DNA of 64,000 nucleotides from Methanoprimaticola sp047501175. GTDB taxonomy: Archaea > Thermoplasmatota > Thermoplasmata > Methanomassiliicoccales > Methanomethylophilaceae. Positions 16,201-24,839 of the stretch are shown here, in pieces. The stretch is from assembly GCF_047501175.1 (NCBI RefSeq), contig NZ_JBEQWH010000009.1, forward strand, positions 13,718-77,717, in the 5' to 3' direction. The notes below the pieces were generated by a model, which had not been told where the DNA came from, did no database searches, and worked only from the letters and a program-made list of their open reading frames with translations. Both the position numbers and the translations under genes were made by a program. Position 1 is the stretch's first letter, and every line of letters begins with the position of its first letter.

Positions 16201-18627
16201 CTTCATGCCGCCGGAGCGTATCATGTCCAGGACCACCTTGGCATTCTTGATGTCCATGTCGTCCTCCAGGACCTCCCTGTACGTCTCCTCGATGACCGGG
16301 ACGTTCTCCATGTCCCCCAGGGCCTCCAGGAGGTACGTGGAGCGGATCTGCTGCCTGTTGACCGATATCGGACGGCCCATGTAGTTCCTGAGGATCATGA
16401 AGCTGCGTGACGCGGTGTGCCTGAACCTGAGCTTGAAGATCTCCGAATCGCGGATGGCCTTGCGGAGGATGGGGTCGATCTCGTCCGGGCCGACCATCGC
16501 AGGAACCGTAGAGGGGTCGATCTTCCTGGGAAGTCCGAGCATGAAGCTGTCGTCGGAGATCGTTATGGAGACGTTCGACCCTATGGCCCCGGTTATCCTG
16601 TACGCATACGCCCTGGACAAGGCGTCGTTGACCCTGCGGCCGAACGGGAAATGGAAGACCAGCTTCTGGTTGCCGGAGGGGTCGATGTACTCCTCGATCG
16701 CCAACCTCCTGCAATCCGGGATGAACCCCGCGACCGCGTCCTGCTCCCTGAAATAGGACAGGATGCTCCTTGCGGAGCCCTCGTCCACATCGAAGTCCCT
16801 GGATATGCTGGCTATCGCATCGGGGTCCTTCTCCCTTATGATGTCCTCCATCTCGCTCCTGAACTCCGCTATGTCCATCGACAGGTCGAAGCTCCTGGGA
16901 AGCATCTCCCCCGCCCATGACGGGACGGTCGGCTTCCTTCCGCTGGCCTCCTTGACGTATGCGGTCATGCCCTTGGAGCGGACGAACTCGAACGAGCGCC
17001 CGCCCAGAACGAAGACGTCCCTCGGGGACAGCCTCTCCACGAACTTCTCGGAGAGCTCCCCGGCGGTGCTGCCGTGATTTGTGACCACCCTGTAGTTGGC
17101 CTCCTCCGGGATGGTCCCCAGATTCATGAAGTAGATCATGCGGGAGCCTTTCCTCTTTCCGAAGTTGGCCTCCTCCGGGTCGTACCAGATCTTGGAGTAC
17201 ACGCCTTCGAAATCATCCTTGCTGCCCAGGTACCTGAGCACCTGCGTGAACGACTCCTCGGAAAGGTTGCGGTAGCAATAGGATCCCTTGACCAGCTCGT
17301 ATGCCTCGTGAGCGTCCCACTTCTTGTCCAGACTCATGCCCACGACGGTCTGGGACAGGACATCCAGGCAGTTCTCCGGGATGCCGACCCGGTCTATGTC
17401 CCCGCGATGGGCCGCCCTGCACATGACGGCGCACTCCACCAGGTCGTCGGGGTCGAACACCAGGAGGCGCCCCTTGGCGACCTTCCCGAAGCTGTGCCCG
17501 CTCCTGCCGATCCTCTGGAGGCCTTTTGCGACGGACTTCGGCGACCCGATCTGGCACACCAGGTCCACGGACCCGATGTCTATCCCGAGCTCCAGCGATG
17601 TCGAGGAGACGACACAACGGATCTCCCCGTGCTTGAGCCTCTCCTCCACATCCAGCCTTATCTCCTTGCTGAGGGAGCTGTGGTGGACCTCGATGCTGTC
17701 GAGCCCGCGCTCCTTGAGCTTGTAGACGACGCTCTCGGCGCCGGACCTCGTGTTCGTGAACACCAGCGTGGTCTCGTGCTGGTCCACCAGGTCCTTCAGC
17801 ATGTCGTACATCATCGAGTTGACGATGTCCGATGGGAGAGCGGTCATGTCTGTGGCGGGACATATCACCTTGAGGTCCAACTGCTTCTTGGACCCGGACT
17901 CTATCAGCGCCACGTCGCGACAGGACCCGTCGGGGTTGCATCCCACGAGATAGGCCGCGATCGCCTCGATGGGAGCGAGAGTCGCCGACAGGCCTATGCG
18001 GACGAAGTCGTTCTCGCAATGGTTCCTGAGCCTCTCCAGGGTCAGCGACAGGAATGCCCCTCTTTTGGAGTCGCATATGTCGTGGATCTCATCCAGGATC
18101 ACCCACTCGACGTTCTTGAAGGACTCGCTGAACTTGGGCGCGGACAGGATGAGGGCGAGACTCTCCGGCGTCGTGATGAGGATGTGCGGAGGGTGACGGA
18201 CCATCTTCTGCCTCTCGTTCTGCGGCGTGTCGCCGGAACGTACGGCCACACGTATGTCCGGGACGTTCATCCCACGCTCCTCCGCCAGCTCGCGCATCTG
18301 GGCGAGAGGCTCGTTGAGATTGCGGTTGACGTCGTTCGCCAGTGCCTTGAGCGGCGAGACGTAGATGCAGTACACCCTCTCCTCCAGGGTCCCCTCCCTG
18401 GCGTAACGGGTGAGCTCGTTGATGATGCTGGTGAATGCCGTGAGGGTCTTTCCGGACCCGGTGGGCGACGAGACGAGCACATTGCGCCTCTGATGTATGA
18501 CAGGTATGGCCTTCGCCTGAGGTATGGTAAGATTGTCGAACCTCTCCTCGAACCACGTTGAGATAAGAGGTTCCATCTGAGACATTACCTCGTCCTTGGT
18601 GTATGTCCTATCTACTTTCTCAAGCAT
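13264..18627 (-). CDS. lhr: Lhr-type superfamily 2 helicase, very long form
   Basis: ATP-dependent DNA helicase of the Lhr family, 1787 residues. The helicase core is N-terminal: Walker A SSPTGSGKT (53-61), DEIH box (179-182), SAT motif (214-216), motif VI QRIGRSGHS near residue 370. After the Lhr-specific winged helix and domain 4 there are several further winged-helix-like segments (for example ERTLLSEVTADLEVSEDAVFRSV split over about residues 950-975). Archaeal Lhr-core proteins are about 850-950 residues and bacterial long Lhr about 1500, so this belongs to the long class with extra length. Start: ATG 18627, about 35 bases after a TATA-like element (cttattata, near 18660). Role: repair or recombination-linked unwinding. 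Confidence 0.9.
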   Translation of the reverse strand: MLEKVDRTYTKDEVMSQMEPLISTWFEERFDNLTIPQAKAIPVIHQRRNVLVSSPTGSGKTLTAFTSIINELTRYAREGTLEERVYCIYVSPLKALANDVNRNLNEPLAQMRELAEERGMNVPDIRVAVRSGDTPQNERQKMVRHPPHILITTPESLALILSAPKFSESFKNVEWVILDEIHDICDSKRGAFLSLTLERLRNHCENDFVRIGLSATLAPIEAIAAYLVGCNPDGSCRDVALIESGSKKQLDLKVICPATDMTALPSDIVNSMMYDMLKDLVDQHETTLVFTNTRSGAESVVYKLKERGLDSIEVHHSSLSKEIRLDVEERLKHGEIRCVVSSTSLELGIDIGSVDLVCQIGSPKSVAKGLQRIGRSGHSFGKVAKGRLLVFDPDDLVECAVMCRAAHRGDIDRVGIPENCLDVLSQTVVGMSLDKKWDAHEAYELVKGSYCYRNLSEESFTQVLRYLGSKDDFEGVYSKIWYDPEEANFGKRKGSRMIYFMNLGTIPEEANYRVVTNHGSTAGELSEKFVERLSPRDVFVLGGRSFEFVRSKGMTAYVKEASGRKPTVPSWAGEMLPRSFDLSMDIAEFRSEMEDIIREKDPDAIASISRDFDVDEGSARSILSYFREQDAVAGFIPDCRRLAIEEYIDPSGNQKLVFHFPFGRRVNDALSRAYAYRITGAIGSNVSITISDDSFMLGLPRKIDPSTVPAMVGPDEIDPILRKAIRDSEIFKLRFRHTASRSFMILRNYMGRPISVNRQQIRSTYLLEALGDMENVPVIEETYREVLEDDMDIKNAKVVLDMIRSGGMKVDVIRFTGTPSPFAHSAILSGFSDIVLMEDRSALLRELHRKVLYRALGDSVSEFEFTEDQIIPYFSQKPPRALCKEDVPKVLASTGPLQALRQRGRNIYAYADEDKATVDGWVRDLINEGVLGTVFLDETHVMTRSEIPFYAAATRKERKLNDVDEAVLERIGERTLLSEVTADLEVSEDAVFRSVRKLESMYLVTRAGITGNNRWYFSRADVPDMDRDSAIDRIVLRYLECFAPATVQEVAYALSLEDSEAKTSLESLCAEEEVVKGKFLISENDQYMLKLDYMRLKAGKDNVYDYETVERYRLSKGERFSSIREYFEFYGSAGSELDVFQRVDGFDLSEWQEMRRSGEILLGRFVRGRVRFVLREDGARLATMRNDETQPGDERVMEVIERSGRATFRQILAATGMDKEAAKEAVMRIDRSLMVVRDFDDKEDWGTENTYAPYTPDVPGDDALRTLTERAIRGYGPVPAGSMRFITGVSADETEAVASDIGAETILVGEGQTPMLVMSDEIPRLDDVPEQEFPLRILTLSDPDLGSKWAEITSRYGDKWIYPIVRGNTVVGAMEMWEMAGVIDIRGMDMDDPSMLPEVLAAIDRMMGFYRQKGMEIVRIREILNKDASELDDQVADVLLSNGYHLINGFYAKGRFEPWTVSEDILISMAIRRQGVSKTDWKGTAAILLNSRGYIRGEQELPIRVRDTSSLKKQLDGTGALKIALMPSFIGYATPETAGLYRSAKAIVMSEPAKSVLGIVRRDQPISRKEIFSNSPYSQEVTSEAINELVRGTVIGQDLDSRYVEVKDAGIDRFDALKRVAAEHFKGFGSFTADLFSLFIECRMSEARRVLAELENDGVVKKGFFMEGDPTLRWMLSPDVGKRHIGFGESFVLNTQDNLSLYLREHIRAHCGSTKAVIMRGPEIIGSFKGKVCVSGAKVEEFEGSDRASRILKEAAQAAGVRLESQRERDDDDWDVSEFYSKLNLGA

Positions 18628-18762
18628 CTCGACCACGAATGGGACGCCTAAGATGGATGTTATAATAAGTGTTTCCCAGCGACGGATAGCGTGCATGTGA
18701 CGGCACGCGTCCCGAAGCTTCATTGGGTACCATTAATTAGGTGCTTTCCGATAGATGCCAGC

Positions 18763-19686
18763 ATGAGGCGTGATGTCCTGGTCGTCCTCGCGGTCGTCGT
18801 GGCCGCAAGCATTCTGTTCGCGCCCTGTGCGCTGGAAGATGCGTCTTCGGCGAAGGAGGAGCCCGATCCCCTGCCGGTCACGACTTTCACCGTGTACGGG
18901 TATGTGTCGAACATCTCGGACCACGACAAGAACGTCCCCCTCGGCGATGTGTCCGTGAGCCTCATGGACAAGAACGGGGACCTGATCGAAGGGACCGTCA
19001 CATCGGAGGACGGCAGGTTCGAGTTCACATACGACCTGAACGACTGCGACCCGGGATACATCTTCTTCGACCTTCCGGGCTACACCCCCAGGGCACTGCC
19101 CGACTCCATGGAGTTCACGGACGATGCCAACACGGTCTCCTTCGACATCTCGGAGATCACGCCTGACGAGGAGGGGAAATACCCGCTGAGCGGGGACTGC
19201 TACTCTGGCAAGGCCGTCGGAATGGCGATCACCAACGGAACGCTGTTCGGCACCGTCTATGGGATAAATGGCAACAACACGTTCGAGGTCGAGGGATCCG
19301 TCGTCACGGCGATATCGGCCAACGGGATACGTTACACCGCCAACACGAATTCCGCAGGGTATTTCGAGATGACAGTCCCATACGGGACCTACTACATCTC
19401 GGCCACATGCAGCGGGTTCCAGAACTCGGAGACGATATTCGTCTCCACATCGGAGGCGTCCGCCATCTCCATCACCATGCAGGAGAACGAGTTCGGGATA
19501 GAGTTCCTCGGGGGAATCGATGCCCCGCATGCCCTCCTGGGAATCAGCATAATGCTGATAATCGTCGCATTGGCCGTGAGCCTCGCGATCGTCCACAGAT
19601 CCAGGACCGAAGGGTCGGAGATCGTCGTGATAAACGACCTCGAACCCCTCGACAGTGACGAAGACGACTCGATCGAGCATCCCTGA
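18763..19686 (+). CDS. Secreted, membrane-anchored protein with carboxypeptidase-regulatory-like domains
   Basis: A 307-residue surface protein. Residues about 1-25 form a signal peptide or N-terminal anchor (RRDVLVVLAVVVAASILF). Two beta-sandwich repeats follow, each reading like a carboxypeptidase regulatory-like/Ig fold: VYGYVSNISD...EDGRFEFTYD and GTVYGINGNN...SAGYFEMTVPYGTYYI. A C-terminal transmembrane helix (ALLGISIMLIIVALAVSLAIV) and an acidic cytosolic tail end the protein. Start is the ATG at 18763; upstream in-frame starts lack a membrane-targeting context. The last 143 bases overlap the 3' end of the convergent fumarase beta gene. Probably cell-surface; the function is unknown. 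Confidence 0.75.
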   Translation: MRRDVLVVLAVVVAASILFAPCALEDASSAKEEPDPLPVTTFTVYGYVSNISDHDKNVPLGDVSVSLMDKNGDLIEGTVTSEDGRFEFTYDLNDCDPGYIFFDLPGYTPRALPDSMEFTDDANTVSFDISEITPDEEGKYPLSGDCYSGKAVGMAITNGTLFGTVYGINGNNTFEVEGSVVTAISANGIRYTANTNSAGYFEMTVPYGTYYISATCSGFQNSETIFVSTSEASAISITMQENEFGIEFLGGIDAPHALLGISIMLIIVALAVSLAIVHRSRTEGSEIVVINDLEPLDSDEDDSIEHP

Positions 19687-20239
19687 CGAGCGACCGGGAC
19701 ACGTTCTCATACAAGCTGTTCCCGTCGGCATCGATGGCCACGATCAGCGGGCCGAGTCTAGAGGTCTCGAAGCTCCAGAGGGCCTCGGCCATGCCAAGGT
19801 CCTCCCACTTCACCCCGGTGCATCTCCCAAGACCCTCGGCCAGGGAGACGGCTGCACCGCCGGTGGCGGCAAGATAGACGCATCCGCACTCCTTCATGGC
19901 CTGGACGACCTCGGGGGACATGCCCCCCTTGCCTATGATCGCACGGATCCCGAACTCGCGGATCATCCTGGGCTCCAGCACGTTCATCCTCGCGGATGTC
20001 GTCGGACCCGCGGCGACCACCGCCCATCCGTCATCCATCCTCCTCATGATTGGCCCGCAATGGTAGAGGACGCACCCGTCGAGTTCGCACGGAGTCTCCT
20101 TCCCCTCCGACCTCAGCTCGAGCGCGCGGATGTGTGCCTCGTCGCGTCCCGTGACCACCGGCCCGGTGACGAACACAGTATCCCCGAGCTTGAGGGACCG
20201 GACCGCATCCTCGGAGAGCGGCGATACCAGATTTGTCAC
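19544..20239 (-). CDS. fumB: Class I fumarate hydratase, beta subunit
   Basis: Smaller subunit of the two-subunit, [4Fe-4S] class I fumarase/tartrate dehydratase family, 231 residues. Visible family blocks: GDTVFVTGPVVTGRDEAH, LYHCGPIM, AAGPTTSARMN, IIGKGGMS and AATGGAAVSLAE. The start is a GTG at 20239 overlapping the alpha-subunit stop as GTGA. Homology ends about 35 residues before the stop; the rest is an Arg/Ser-rich tail encoded opposite the 3' end of the convergent surface-protein gene. The tail could be a lost-stop extension. Together with the alpha subunit it interconverts fumarate and malate in the partial citric-acid cycle. Confidence 0.88.
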   Translation of the reverse strand: MTNLVSPLSEDAVRSLKLGDTVFVTGPVVTGRDEAHIRALELRSEGKETPCELDGCVLYHCGPIMRRMDDGWAVVAAGPTTSARMNVLEPRMIREFGIRAIIGKGGMSPEVVQAMKECGCVYLAATGGAAVSLAEGLGRCTGVKWEDLGMAEALWSFETSRLGPLIVAIDADGNSLYENVSRSLVRDARSSRLRHCRGVRGRLSRRSPTLRSWICGRSRGSRPMRRLSALC

Positions 20240-21105
20240 AGAACCGCCCCCTGCGCGTAATCGACACCGTTCTCCGTTATCTTGGCGGAGGCGCGGCGGG
20301 TCGCCCAGCACCCCATGTTGACCGCTACGGGGAGACTGGCAGTGTGGCAGTTCGCCTTCCTGATCCTGACCCCCAGACAGGTCGTGTTGCCGCCGAGCCC
20401 CATCGGACCGAGGCCCGATGCGTTCAACCTCATGAAGATCCTCTCCTCCATGTCCTTGAGCACGGGGTCGGGATTCTCGACATCCAGAGGGGTGGCGAGC
20501 GCCATCTTGGCCATCTCCGCGCATGTGTCGGACATCCCTCCGATGCCTACGCCGACCACGGTGGGAGGACATGGCCTGCCCCCTGCGTTCAGGACGGAAT
20601 CGACGATGAAATCCTCCACGCCCTTCACGCCTTCCGCTGGATTCAGCATGCCTACCCTGGTCATGTTCTCCGATCCGGCACCCTTGGGCAGGACGGTTAT
20701 CTCGGTGAAATCGTCGTCCGTTGGGATGAAATGGATCATCGGCATGCCCGGACCCAGGTTCCTCCCGTCGTTCTCCCTGGTCAGGGGATCGACGGTGTTC
20801 GGCCTCAGGGGGATCTCGGAGGTCGCCCTCTCCACGCCCTTGGAGATCTCCGTAGCGATGGACGAATCGAACCTCCCCCGGACGTAGAACACAGGTATCC
20901 CGGTATCCTGGCACATGGGCTTTCCCATGTGTTCGGCCTTCTTCAGATTGTCCATTATGGCACCGATCTGGGTATAGGCCACAGGGTTGGTCTCCCACAT
21001 GCCTGCGGCCTCCAGGGCCCAACCGACATCCTCGGGAATCCTCGTATTGGCCAGGCGGAGAAGGTTGACGACGACCTGGTCCACCGGCTCGGGCAACTTG
21101 ATCAT
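20236..21105 (-). CDS. fumA: Class I fumarate hydratase, alpha subunit
   Basis: Catalytic Fe-S subunit of the heterodimeric class I fumarase, 289 residues. Cluster cysteines are expected in PMCQDTG (about residue 65), SDTCAEMA and NTTCLGVR. GVGIGG and LGPMGLGGNT are diagnostic. It is the first gene of the fumAB pair, with a 4-base stop/start overlap to fumB. The start ATG is at 21105, and the NMD3 stop of the next minus-strand gene lies 38 bases further upstream. The gene-symbol assignment uses the common alpha/beta naming for archaeal two-subunit fumarase. Confidence 0.9.
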   Translation of the reverse strand: MIKLPEPVDQVVVNLLRLANTRIPEDVGWALEAAGMWETNPVAYTQIGAIMDNLKKAEHMGKPMCQDTGIPVFYVRGRFDSSIATEISKGVERATSEIPLRPNTVDPLTRENDGRNLGPGMPMIHFIPTDDDFTEITVLPKGAGSENMTRVGMLNPAEGVKGVEDFIVDSVLNAGGRPCPPTVVGVGIGGMSDTCAEMAKMALATPLDVENPDPVLKDMEERIFMRLNASGLGPMGLGGNTTCLGVRIRKANCHTASLPVAVNMGCWATRRASAKITENGVDYAQGAVL

Positions 21106-21143
21106 GCCCGGTTAACGGAGGTCGCCATATTTGGAACGTACCG

Positions 21144-22172
21144 TCACGGCACGTAGTATAGGGCGTCGTCGATGGTCACGACCTTGACGGTCTCCCCGAT
21201 CTCCGCACCCTCCGGGACACGGAGGTCTACCGTCGAGTAGTTGGACGGGCTGAGGACCTGTATCTCGGAACCGGATGTACTGACGACCGTCGCCTCCCTC
21301 AGGTCGGAGGACCTCTCGTAGAGCTTCACGTCGACCATGTCCGCACGGCGCACGGCGCGGTCCCTGAAGTCGCGCAGGTCCGTGAGCCTCCCGCCGTTGC
21401 CGTTCACGCGGGTGAGCTTGCAGTGCTTCCCCTGGAACACGACGACGTCCCCGACCTTGTAGTCCGGAAGACGTACCAGATACGTGAGACGGTACATGTC
21501 CTGGCCGTCCGTGGTCTGCCCCACCAGCTTGGGGGACTCCTTGGTCTCGGCACAGAACGCCTCGGCGAGCTCCTTGGCCAGGGACTTGCCCAGGGCTATG
21601 GACGACAGGTAGACGTCCACGCCTCCCGCCACGAGCTCCATCTTCGTTATGAACAGCTGTCTGTTGTTCGCGGCCTGCCTGGCGACGGAGTTCTCGGTCA
21701 TGGCGAGGGTCGCCTCCTTCATCTCGTCGCTGAGCTTCCCCGAGGCGGTCCTTATCTGGAGTATCGCCTCGTAATAGCTGCCCAGCTGTCTGGAGCAGCG
21801 TCTGCAGACCGTGTTCTTTATCCTCACTATCGTGGAGGCCTCGCCCTCCGACGGGTAGCCCATCACGTCGCACTCCGCGTGGACGCCGACCACGTACGTG
21901 CGGGGATCCTGCTCCTCCATCGTCGTGGACACGCCCACGACGTCAGCGCCCTTCACCGCCATGAGGGAATCCACGGCGGCATCCTGGATCGCTATGTCGG
22001 GATCCTTGCGGACCCACCTGCCCGCGATGTCGTACTCATGACAGTTGGTGCACACGTGGAGGTCCACGTGATGGGGCAGGTCGATGAGCTTGCGCCCCGC
22101 GAGCCAGCAGTCGATGCAGAGCCCGTCTATCGACTCCTCACACTCCGCCCCGCACTTGACGCAGAAGTTCAC
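21144..22172 (-). CDS. NMD3 family ribosome-maturation protein
   Basis: Archaeal homologue of NMD3, the large-subunit maturation/export adaptor of eukaryotes, 342 residues. It begins with zinc-binding cysteine pairs: CVKCG, CIDC, CTNC and CRRC spread over the first 110 residues. The C-terminal half contains the eIF5A/OB-like beta-rich region (YKVGDVVVFQGKHCKLTRV). The start is a GTG at 22172 read as MNFCVKCG, overlapping the DUF424 stop (ATGTGA). It is the last gene of the operon winged-helix/MCM/DUF424/NMD3, which couples a replication helicase with a ribosome factor. Confidence 0.85.
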   Translation of the reverse strand: MNFCVKCGAECEESIDGLCIDCWLAGRKLIDLPHHVDLHVCTNCHEYDIAGRWVRKDPDIAIQDAAVDSLMAVKGADVVGVSTTMEEQDPRTYVVGVHAECDVMGYPSEGEASTIVRIKNTVCRRCSRQLGSYYEAILQIRTASGKLSDEMKEATLAMTENSVARQAANNRQLFITKMELVAGGVDVYLSSIALGKSLAKELAEAFCAETKESPKLVGQTTDGQDMYRLTYLVRLPDYKVGDVVVFQGKHCKLTRVNGNGGRLTDLRDFRDRAVRRADMVDVKLYERSSDLREATVVSTSGSEIQVLSPSNYSTVDLRVPEGAEIGETVKVVTIDDALYYVP

Positions 22173-22465
22173 ATCAACACCGCCTGAGCATGCTTGATGC
22201 CCCCGATGTCCATGACGGAATCCGGGGACACGAAGCCCTCGCGTATGGCTATGGCCACGACCTCGTTGCCCGTCAGGTTGATGATAGTGGCGATCTTCAG
22301 GCGCTCCACGAACGCCTCCTCCGGAAGCGATTCGCCGACATAGAAGTCCCTGTGGACGGTCATGCAGGCAGATCCCTCGCGGAAGGTCTGTCCGACGATG
22401 TCCTCGTCGCATGCGGCGACGATCCTCTCATCTCCGTGTGTATGGATCCTTACGTACATGTTCAT
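22169..22465 (-). CDS. DUF424 family protein
   Basis: Short archaeal protein of 98 residues matching DUF424: an N-terminal beta strand MYVRIHTHGDERIVAACDE, a central segment with YVGESLPEEA, and VVAIAIREGFV plus IKHAQAV at the C-terminus. Its biochemical function is not established. The ATG at 22465 overlaps the MCM stop as ATGA and its own stop overlaps the NMD3 GTG, so it is translationally linked to both neighbours. Confidence 0.8.
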   Translation of the reverse strand: MNMYVRIHTHGDERIVAACDEDIVGQTFREGSACMTVHRDFYVGESLPEEAFVERLKIATIINLTGNEVVAIAIREGFVSPDSVMDIGGIKHAQAVLM

Positions 22466-24558
22466 GCCAACTTGTAGATCCCTGCGGGACTCTTGTATAT
22501 CTCTCCGGCATCGCTGAGCTGCTTCAGGGCACGGGTCACATCGGAATCCTCCAGGCCCTGACTGGCCCCGTGCTGCATGAGCTCGTCGGAGTTCAGACCG
22601 TCGATCCCGAACTCCCTGAATATGGAGCGCACCACATCAATCTTGTTGCGGTCCTTGGAACTTATCCCCGTGGCGATCTTGTCTATGTCGAAGCCGCCCT
22701 CGTCGTTGCCGGCGATCCTCCTCAGATAGTCCTCGACGAGGTCCACGGCGCGGTTCGCGTCCATGTCCGTCACGGTGGTGCTCAGCCTCATCTTCGCCGA
22801 TGCCTCCGAAAGGCGAACGAACGCCTCCAGCTGCCTGGCGGTGATCGGCACCGAGTTCCCTCCGTTGCCCATGCTCCTTATCCTCAGGAAACTGGATTCG
22901 ATGATCCGCTTGGCGTCATCGGTCATGATCGGCGTGATCCTCTTGGAATATGCGACGTACTTCCTCAGCATCTCCTGCTCGTACACGGGACGGATGCTGT
23001 CGGTCATGTCCAGGACCTTCTTGGGGTCTATGCCGGGGACGACGTCCCCCTCGTGCATCATCCTGACCTGTCCGCGCTGATGGGCGTTGAGGATGTGCTC
23101 CGTGATGGCCGTGTCCTTCTTCTTGTCCGGCTTGTCCGTGAGGACGAATATCAGGTCGAAACGCGACATGAGCGCAGGTGGCAGCTCGATCTGGTCCGCG
23201 ATCGACGACTCCTCCTCGAACCTCCCGTACTTGGGGTTCGCCGCCGCAAGCATGGAGCACCTGCACTGGAGGGTCGCCGTGATGCCCGCCTTCGCGACGG
23301 AGATCCTCTGGGACTCCATCGCCTCGTGCAGGGACGACCTGTCCTGGTCGGTCATCTTGTCCAGCTCGTCGATGCAGGCCAGTCCCTTGTCCGCGAGGAC
23401 GAGGGCACCAGCCTCGAGGGTCCATCTCCCGTCCCCGAAATCGTCCCTGACCGCAGCGGCGGTCAGACCTGCGGCGGAGGCGGACTTCCCGGAGGCGTAT
23501 ATGCCGCGGGGCGCGAGGGCGCTCATGTACCTCAGAAGCTGCGACTTGGCCACTCCCGGGTCTCCGATGAGGAGGATGTGCATGTCGCCCCTCATCACGG
23601 TCCCGTCGTCCATCTCCTTGTGACATCCTCCGAAGAGCTGCAGGGCGATGGCCTTCTTCACCGCATCCAGACCGTAGATCGAGGGGGATATCGAACGGAC
23701 GATGTTCTCATACAGCATCGGGTCGCGCGACATCTCGAGGATCTTCCTCTCGTCCTCGTCCGTGATGGTGATCTCATCATACTCGTGCTGTTCGAACTCC
23801 ACGGAGATCACATCGAGGTAGATCTCGAAGACCGTCGTCTTGTCCCTCTCGGTCTTCTCCGCCGAACGGAGTATCCCATTGAGCGTTATCCTGTTCCCCG
23901 CTGTGACCTCCCCGGCTATGTCGTCCTCGACGTATCCGGTGATCCTCTCGGGCTGGGCCCCGCCCCTGAGACCTTCCGGGCTCTCCTGGATCTCTATCTT
24001 CTGGGTGTCCTTGTACACGGAGGCCTTCTCGTCCAGGTTGAAACGTGTGGACTGCTTGTTGCACCCGCCTTCCGGGTTGTTGCACATCATGGGCTCCTTG
24101 AGGAGCATCCCCGGCTGCTCGACCCATATCTCCGAGCCGCAACGGGCGCACCTGAACAGGGCGTAGGTCATCCTGGGCCTGACGGTGGTGACCTTCCTGG
24201 CCAGACCCTCCACCGCGACCAGCTTGCGGAGGTGGTCCGCCCTGAGGTTGCGTATGTCCACCTTGGCATCCCTCGGAAGGTTGTATATCCTGACGTTGAT
24301 GGTCTCGCCGGGACGGCTGATGCTGGGGACGAGTGACATGGCGGTCTTGCGGGCTATCTCGATGCAACGGTCCGGCTCCTCCAGGACGAACATCGCGAAA
24401 TCGACGCTCACCATGTTTATGTCCGCATAGTCCACCCTCACGCTCTTCTTCTGAGGGAAGTTGTCCGCTATGCAGGAGATCATTATGCGGTACTTGTCCT
24501 TGGAGAACACGTCGTTCCATGCGGCCTGGATGTCCTCATCCTGATAGTTGGATGTCAT
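22462..24558 (-). CDS. mcm: Replicative DNA helicase MCM
   Basis: Archaeal minichromosome maintenance helicase, 698 residues, a hexameric 3'-5' replicative helicase loaded by Orc1/Cdc6. The N-terminal domain carries a C4 zinc site (C137, C140, C159, C166). The AAA+ core has Walker A GDPGVAKS (332-339), Walker B CIDELD (395-400), sensor AANPKYGRF and the arginine finger in SRFDLIF. A C-terminal winged helix ends the protein (SDEL..., DVTRALKQLSDAGEIYKSPAG). The ATG at 24558 overlaps the stop of the upstream small gene (ATGA). The origin initiator cdc6 is 14 kb away in the same window. Confidence 0.97.
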   Translation of the reverse strand: MTSNYQDEDIQAAWNDVFSKDKYRIMISCIADNFPQKKSVRVDYADINMVSVDFAMFVLEEPDRCIEIARKTAMSLVPSISRPGETINVRIYNLPRDAKVDIRNLRADHLRKLVAVEGLARKVTTVRPRMTYALFRCARCGSEIWVEQPGMLLKEPMMCNNPEGGCNKQSTRFNLDEKASVYKDTQKIEIQESPEGLRGGAQPERITGYVEDDIAGEVTAGNRITLNGILRSAEKTERDKTTVFEIYLDVISVEFEQHEYDEITITDEDERKILEMSRDPMLYENIVRSISPSIYGLDAVKKAIALQLFGGCHKEMDDGTVMRGDMHILLIGDPGVAKSQLLRYMSALAPRGIYASGKSASAAGLTAAAVRDDFGDGRWTLEAGALVLADKGLACIDELDKMTDQDRSSLHEAMESQRISVAKAGITATLQCRCSMLAAANPKYGRFEEESSIADQIELPPALMSRFDLIFVLTDKPDKKKDTAITEHILNAHQRGQVRMMHEGDVVPGIDPKKVLDMTDSIRPVYEQEMLRKYVAYSKRITPIMTDDAKRIIESSFLRIRSMGNGGNSVPITARQLEAFVRLSEASAKMRLSTTVTDMDANRAVDLVEDYLRRIAGNDEGGFDIDKIATGISSKDRNKIDVVRSIFREFGIDGLNSDELMQHGASQGLEDSDVTRALKQLSDAGEIYKSPAGIYKLA

Positions 24559-24794
24559 TGCTGCGCCTCCCCGGAGCGACACTCCTCGTCGACCCACCAG
24601 ACCCACCCGCCGTGGTCCATCGAGATCCTCCCCTTGATGAGCCCCTGCTTCTTGTACTTCATGAACGTCTTGGCCAAATCGTCGGGACATCTGTATCCGA
24701 ATGCCTGCTCCAGCCTGTCCGTGGCCTCCTTGGTGGTCACCGTATCGTCCCCCAAGGCCCCCCATATCATCCCGAGAAGGTCATCTCCGCTCAT
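24555..24794 (-). CDS. Small winged-helix-like protein upstream of MCM
   Basis: A 79-residue protein starting MSGDDLLGMIWGALGDD. The middle (TTKEATDRLEQAFGYRCPDDLAKTF split over residues 22-46, then KQGLIKGRIS and a GGWVWWV wing) reads like a small winged helix. It ends in an ATGA overlap with mcm. The start at 24794 is favoured over an ATG at 24815 because a TATA-like cctttatctta stretch (about 24818-24830 on this strand) puts the transcript start near 24797, giving a leaderless message. I recognise no named family; a role linked to MCM expression or loading is only suggested by position. Confidence 0.65.
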   Translation of the reverse strand: MSGDDLLGMIWGALGDDTVTTKEATDRLEQAFGYRCPDDLAKTFMKYKKQGLIKGRISMDHGGWVWWVDEECRSGEAQQ

Positions 24795-24839
24795 ACCTTC
24801 GAACCATGCCCACATCTAAGATAAAGGTATGTCTGTCGC

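Noticed and set aside
22411..24336. A 641-codon plus-strand frame
   Set aside because: Antisense of mcm; same composition artefact.
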